Below are positions 4,894 to 5,991 of a DNA stretch of 5,991 nucleotides, in pieces. The position numbers were made by a program, and so were the translations under genes. How positions within the stretch are numbered: position 1 is the stretch's first letter; the number at the start of each line of letters is the position of its first letter. The stretch spans positions 1 through 5,991 of the forward strand of contig CAMLJW010000334.1 of NCBI GenBank assembly GCA_946480485.1. The letters are read 5' to 3'. The notes beneath the pieces were generated by a model. It saw only the letters and a program-made list of their open reading frames with translations, had not been told where the DNA came from and made no database searches. Source of the DNA: an uncultured Streptomyces sp. Its GTDB lineage: Bacteria > Actinomycetota > Actinomycetes > Streptomycetales > Streptomycetaceae.

Positions 4894-5220
4894 CTAACTC
4901 GCCTGGCCCGCGGACTCGAACGCCTCGTACACCTTCTTCGGGATCCGCCCCCGGGCGGGCACCTCCATCTTGTTCGACTGCGCCCAGGCCCGGACCGCCG
5001 CCGGGTCCGGGGCCACCGCCGTCTGCCGGTAGGCCCTGCCGGACCGTGAGCGCTTGCGGCCGGCCTCCATGTACGGCGCGAGCACCTTACGCAGTTTCTT
5101 GGCATTGGCTTGATTGAGGTCGATCTCGTACGACTTGCCGTCCAGACCGAAGGCGATCGTTTCCGCCGCTTCCGAGCCGTCGATGTCGTCGAAGAGAGTG
5201 ACTACGACACGCTGCGCCAC
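4894..5220 (-). CDS. lsrL: Lsr2-family nucleoid-associated protein
   Basis: Lsr2 proteins are actinobacterial counterparts of H-NS: they bind AT-rich DNA in the minor groove, bridge it and silence transcription. This 108-residue protein has both family parts. The N-terminal dimerisation domain begins RVVVTLFDDIDGSEAAETI, continues with GKSYEIDLN, and is followed by a helix through KKLRKVLAPYMEAG. A basic linker (RKRSRSGRAYRQ) leads to the C-terminal DNA-binding domain with the AT-hook-like R90-G91-R92 in VPARGRIPKKVYEAF. GTG 5218-5220 is preceded by AAGGGA at a nine-base spacing. Streptomyces usually carries two paralogues, Lsr2 and LsrL. The position next to purS matches lsrL (SCO4076 in S. 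coelicolor, from memory), hence the symbol. It is transcribed divergently from purS across an AT-rich gap, which may be a target of the protein itself (inference). Confidence 0.93.
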   Translation of the reverse strand: MAQRVVVTLFDDIDGSEAAETIAFGLDGKSYEIDLNQANAKKLRKVLAPYMEAGRKRSRSGRAYRQTAVAPDPAAVRAWAQSNKMEVPARGRIPKKVYEAFESAGQAS

Positions 5221-5410
5221 GAATATCGGTCCCTTCGTGCGGCACCTCTCGACAACGTCTGGTGACGTGCGGAGACGCCGACTGTTCGGCTATTTTACAG
5301 AGTGATTGGGCAAAGTATCGGCTATTGCCAATTCGTTTGTACAGGGCTTGGCATTGCAATGTCGCCCCGACTTAATCCCTCCGCGTGTCCCAACGCAATA
5401 GGATCCGGGT

Positions 5411-5463
5411 GCCGATGCGGATCTTTCCCAGGATTTTCCGTGAAGGATGCCCGCCGATGCGGA
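5411..5463 (+). repeat. 11-bp direct repeat 42 bp apart
   Basis: GCCGATGCGGA occurs at 5411-5421 and 5453-5463. The start-to-start distance of 42 bp is close to four helical turns, so both copies face the same side of DNA upstream of purS. The first copy is also part of GATCCG/CGGATC (5402-5407, 5418-5423). It may be a regulator site; the binding protein is unknown. Confidence 0.5.
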
Positions 5464-5494
5464 ATCGTGATGGCGGTCACGTGGATTCGTACCA

Positions 5495-5508
5495 TCTACT
5501 CGCGTAGA
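5495..5508 (+). promoter_or_regulatory. Inverted repeat upstream of purS, possible operator
   Basis: TCTAC (5495-5499) and GTAGA (5504-5508) are separated by TCGC. The site lies about 57 bases before the purS start and just upstream of a TAGTCT -10-like sequence, where a regulator would act. I do not match it to a named binding motif. Confidence 0.35.
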
Positions 5509-5564
5509 AATTCTGTGCGGGTAGTCTGAAGGAACCTGCTCAGCACCACACACCGGGAGTGCCA

Positions 5565-5831
5565 GTGGCACGCGTCGTAGTCGACGTCATGCTCAAGCCG
5601 GAGATCCTCGACCCCCAGGGCCAGGCGGTGCAGCGTGCACTGCCGCGCCTCGGTTTCCAGGGCATCTCCGACGTACGTCAGGGAAAGCGCTTCGAAGTCG
5701 AGGTGGACGGACCGGTCGACGACGCCGCGCTCGCCCGCATCCACGAACTGGCGGAATCCTTCCTCGCCAACACCGTGATCGAGGACTTCACCGTCAAGGT
5801 GGAGGAAGTGAAGTCGGAGGCAGGAAAGTGA
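5565..5831 (+). CDS. purS: Phosphoribosylformylglycinamidine synthase subunit PurS
   Basis: PurS is the small dimeric subunit that bridges PurQ and PurL in the three-part FGAM synthetase, the fourth step of de novo purine synthesis, and helps channel ammonia from PurQ to PurL. The 88-residue product fits the family's 80-90 residue length. It has the typical opening [19 protein letters not shown], the central GLY-like turn [19 protein letters not shown], and the C-terminal [24 protein letters not shown] at 5555-5559 sits five bases before GTG 5565. An alternative GTG at 5559 overlaps that site and is unlikely. The stop overlaps the purQ start by four bases (GTGA), implying translational coupling. 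The promoter must lie in the gap shared with lsrL. Confidence 0.95.
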   Translation: MARVVVDVMLKPEILDPQGQAVQRALPRLGFQGISDVRQGKRFEVEVDGPVDDAALARIHELAESFLANTVIEDFTVKVEEVKSEAGK

Positions 5832-5991
5832 CCGCTCGTATGGGAGTCGTCACCTTTCCCGGCAGCCTCGACGACCGGGACACACAGCGCGCGATCCGGC
5901 TGGCGGGTGCCGAGCCCGTAGCGCTCTGGCACAAGGACAAGGACCTCAAGCAGGTCGACGCCGTGGTGCTGTGCGGCGGTTTCTCCTACGG
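5828..5991 (+). CDS. purQ: Phosphoribosylformylglycinamidine synthase subunit PurQ (3' truncated by window)
   Basis: PurQ is the glutaminase subunit of the FGAM synthetase, a class I glutamine amidotransferase that supplies ammonia to PurL. Only the first 54 codons are present: [19 protein letters not shown], the [14 protein letters not shown] segment, and the start of the GGFSYGD motif at the edge. The nucleophilic cysteine and the His-Glu pair would lie beyond 5991. GTG 5828 is preceded by GGAGG (5816-5820) at seven bases and overlaps the purS stop. ATG 5840 is a weaker alternative. Where family members usually read PGGFSYGD, this sequence has CGGFSYGD (codon TGC), an odd change in a conserved strand-loop. 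purL is expected next, outside the window. Confidence 0.95.
   Translation, partial: MTARMGVVTFPGSLDDRDTQRAIRLAGAEPVALWHKDKDLKQVDAVVLCGGFSY

Larger units (their letters stand above)
5221..5564. other. AT-rich divergent promoter region of lsrL and purS
   Basis: This 344-base gap is visibly richer in A and T than the rest of the window, most so at 5285-5400. It must hold promoters for both genes. Candidate pieces are TAAAAT on the - strand near 5293-5298 for lsrL and TAGTCT (5522-5527) for purS, but neither has a good -35, so I do not call them. Small repeats are TCGGCTATT at 5286-5294 and 5318-5326; TGCCAA/TTGGCA inverted at 5326-5331 and 5348-5353; and the palindrome CATTGCAATG at 5352-5361. 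No coding frame is evident. Confidence 0.6.

Noticed and set aside
5281..5463. Small repeats in the lsrL-purS gap as a CRISPR array
   Set aside because: Only two copies of each, 9-11 bases long, with no regular spacers.

Overview
The window looks like chromosomal DNA from Streptomyces or a close actinobacterial relative. Base composition and third codon positions are very GC-rich, translation starts are often GTG after GGAGG-type sites, and the gene content includes an Lsr2-family nucleoid protein beside the purine genes purS and purQ. The order purC, tRNA genes, Lsr2-like gene, purS, purQ matches a known Streptomyces core-chromosome neighbourhood. The species cannot be fixed from this sequence.

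Left third (about 1-2389, + strand): a small unrecognised protein with a Pro/Ala/Gly-rich repeat, then a 517-residue protein of the N,N-dimethylformamidase large-subunit-like family. Middle (2581-3561): purC, encoding SAICAR synthase, closed by a strong intrinsic terminator. Right of purC (3564-4525, - strand): three glycine tRNA genes. Two are identical tRNA-Gly(GCC) copies. Between them lies the decayed remnant of a NarL/LuxR-type response regulator with at least four frameshifts and no N-terminus. The third is an atypical tRNA-Gly(UCC) whose D- and T-loop elbow signals are altered. Then come about 370 bases holding hairpins and a tRNA promoter but no convincing gene, an Lsr2 paralogue on the - strand (lsrL position), a relatively AT-rich divergent promoter region, and purS-purQ on the + strand. 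purQ runs off the right edge.

How it fits together: purC, purS and purQ act in de novo purine synthesis. PurS and PurQ form the FGAM synthetase complex with PurL, whose gene is expected just beyond the edge, and the purS-purQ overlap suggests coupled translation. The Lsr2-like protein binds AT-rich DNA and faces an AT-rich intergenic region shared with purS, so it may regulate itself and the pur genes (inference).

The most interesting element is the tRNA-Gly(UCC) at 4454-4525. It has an intact acceptor stem, D stem and anticodon loop and its own promoter-like sequence. However, it has lost G18 of the G18-G19 pair and has GTGC where the T loop normally reads GTTC. These changes resemble those of the staphylococcal glycine tRNAs that feed peptidoglycan cross-bridges instead of ribosomes. 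Streptomyces peptidoglycan has a single-glycine bridge, so a dedicated cell-wall glycine donor is a reasonable hypothesis; a tRNA pseudogene is the main alternative.
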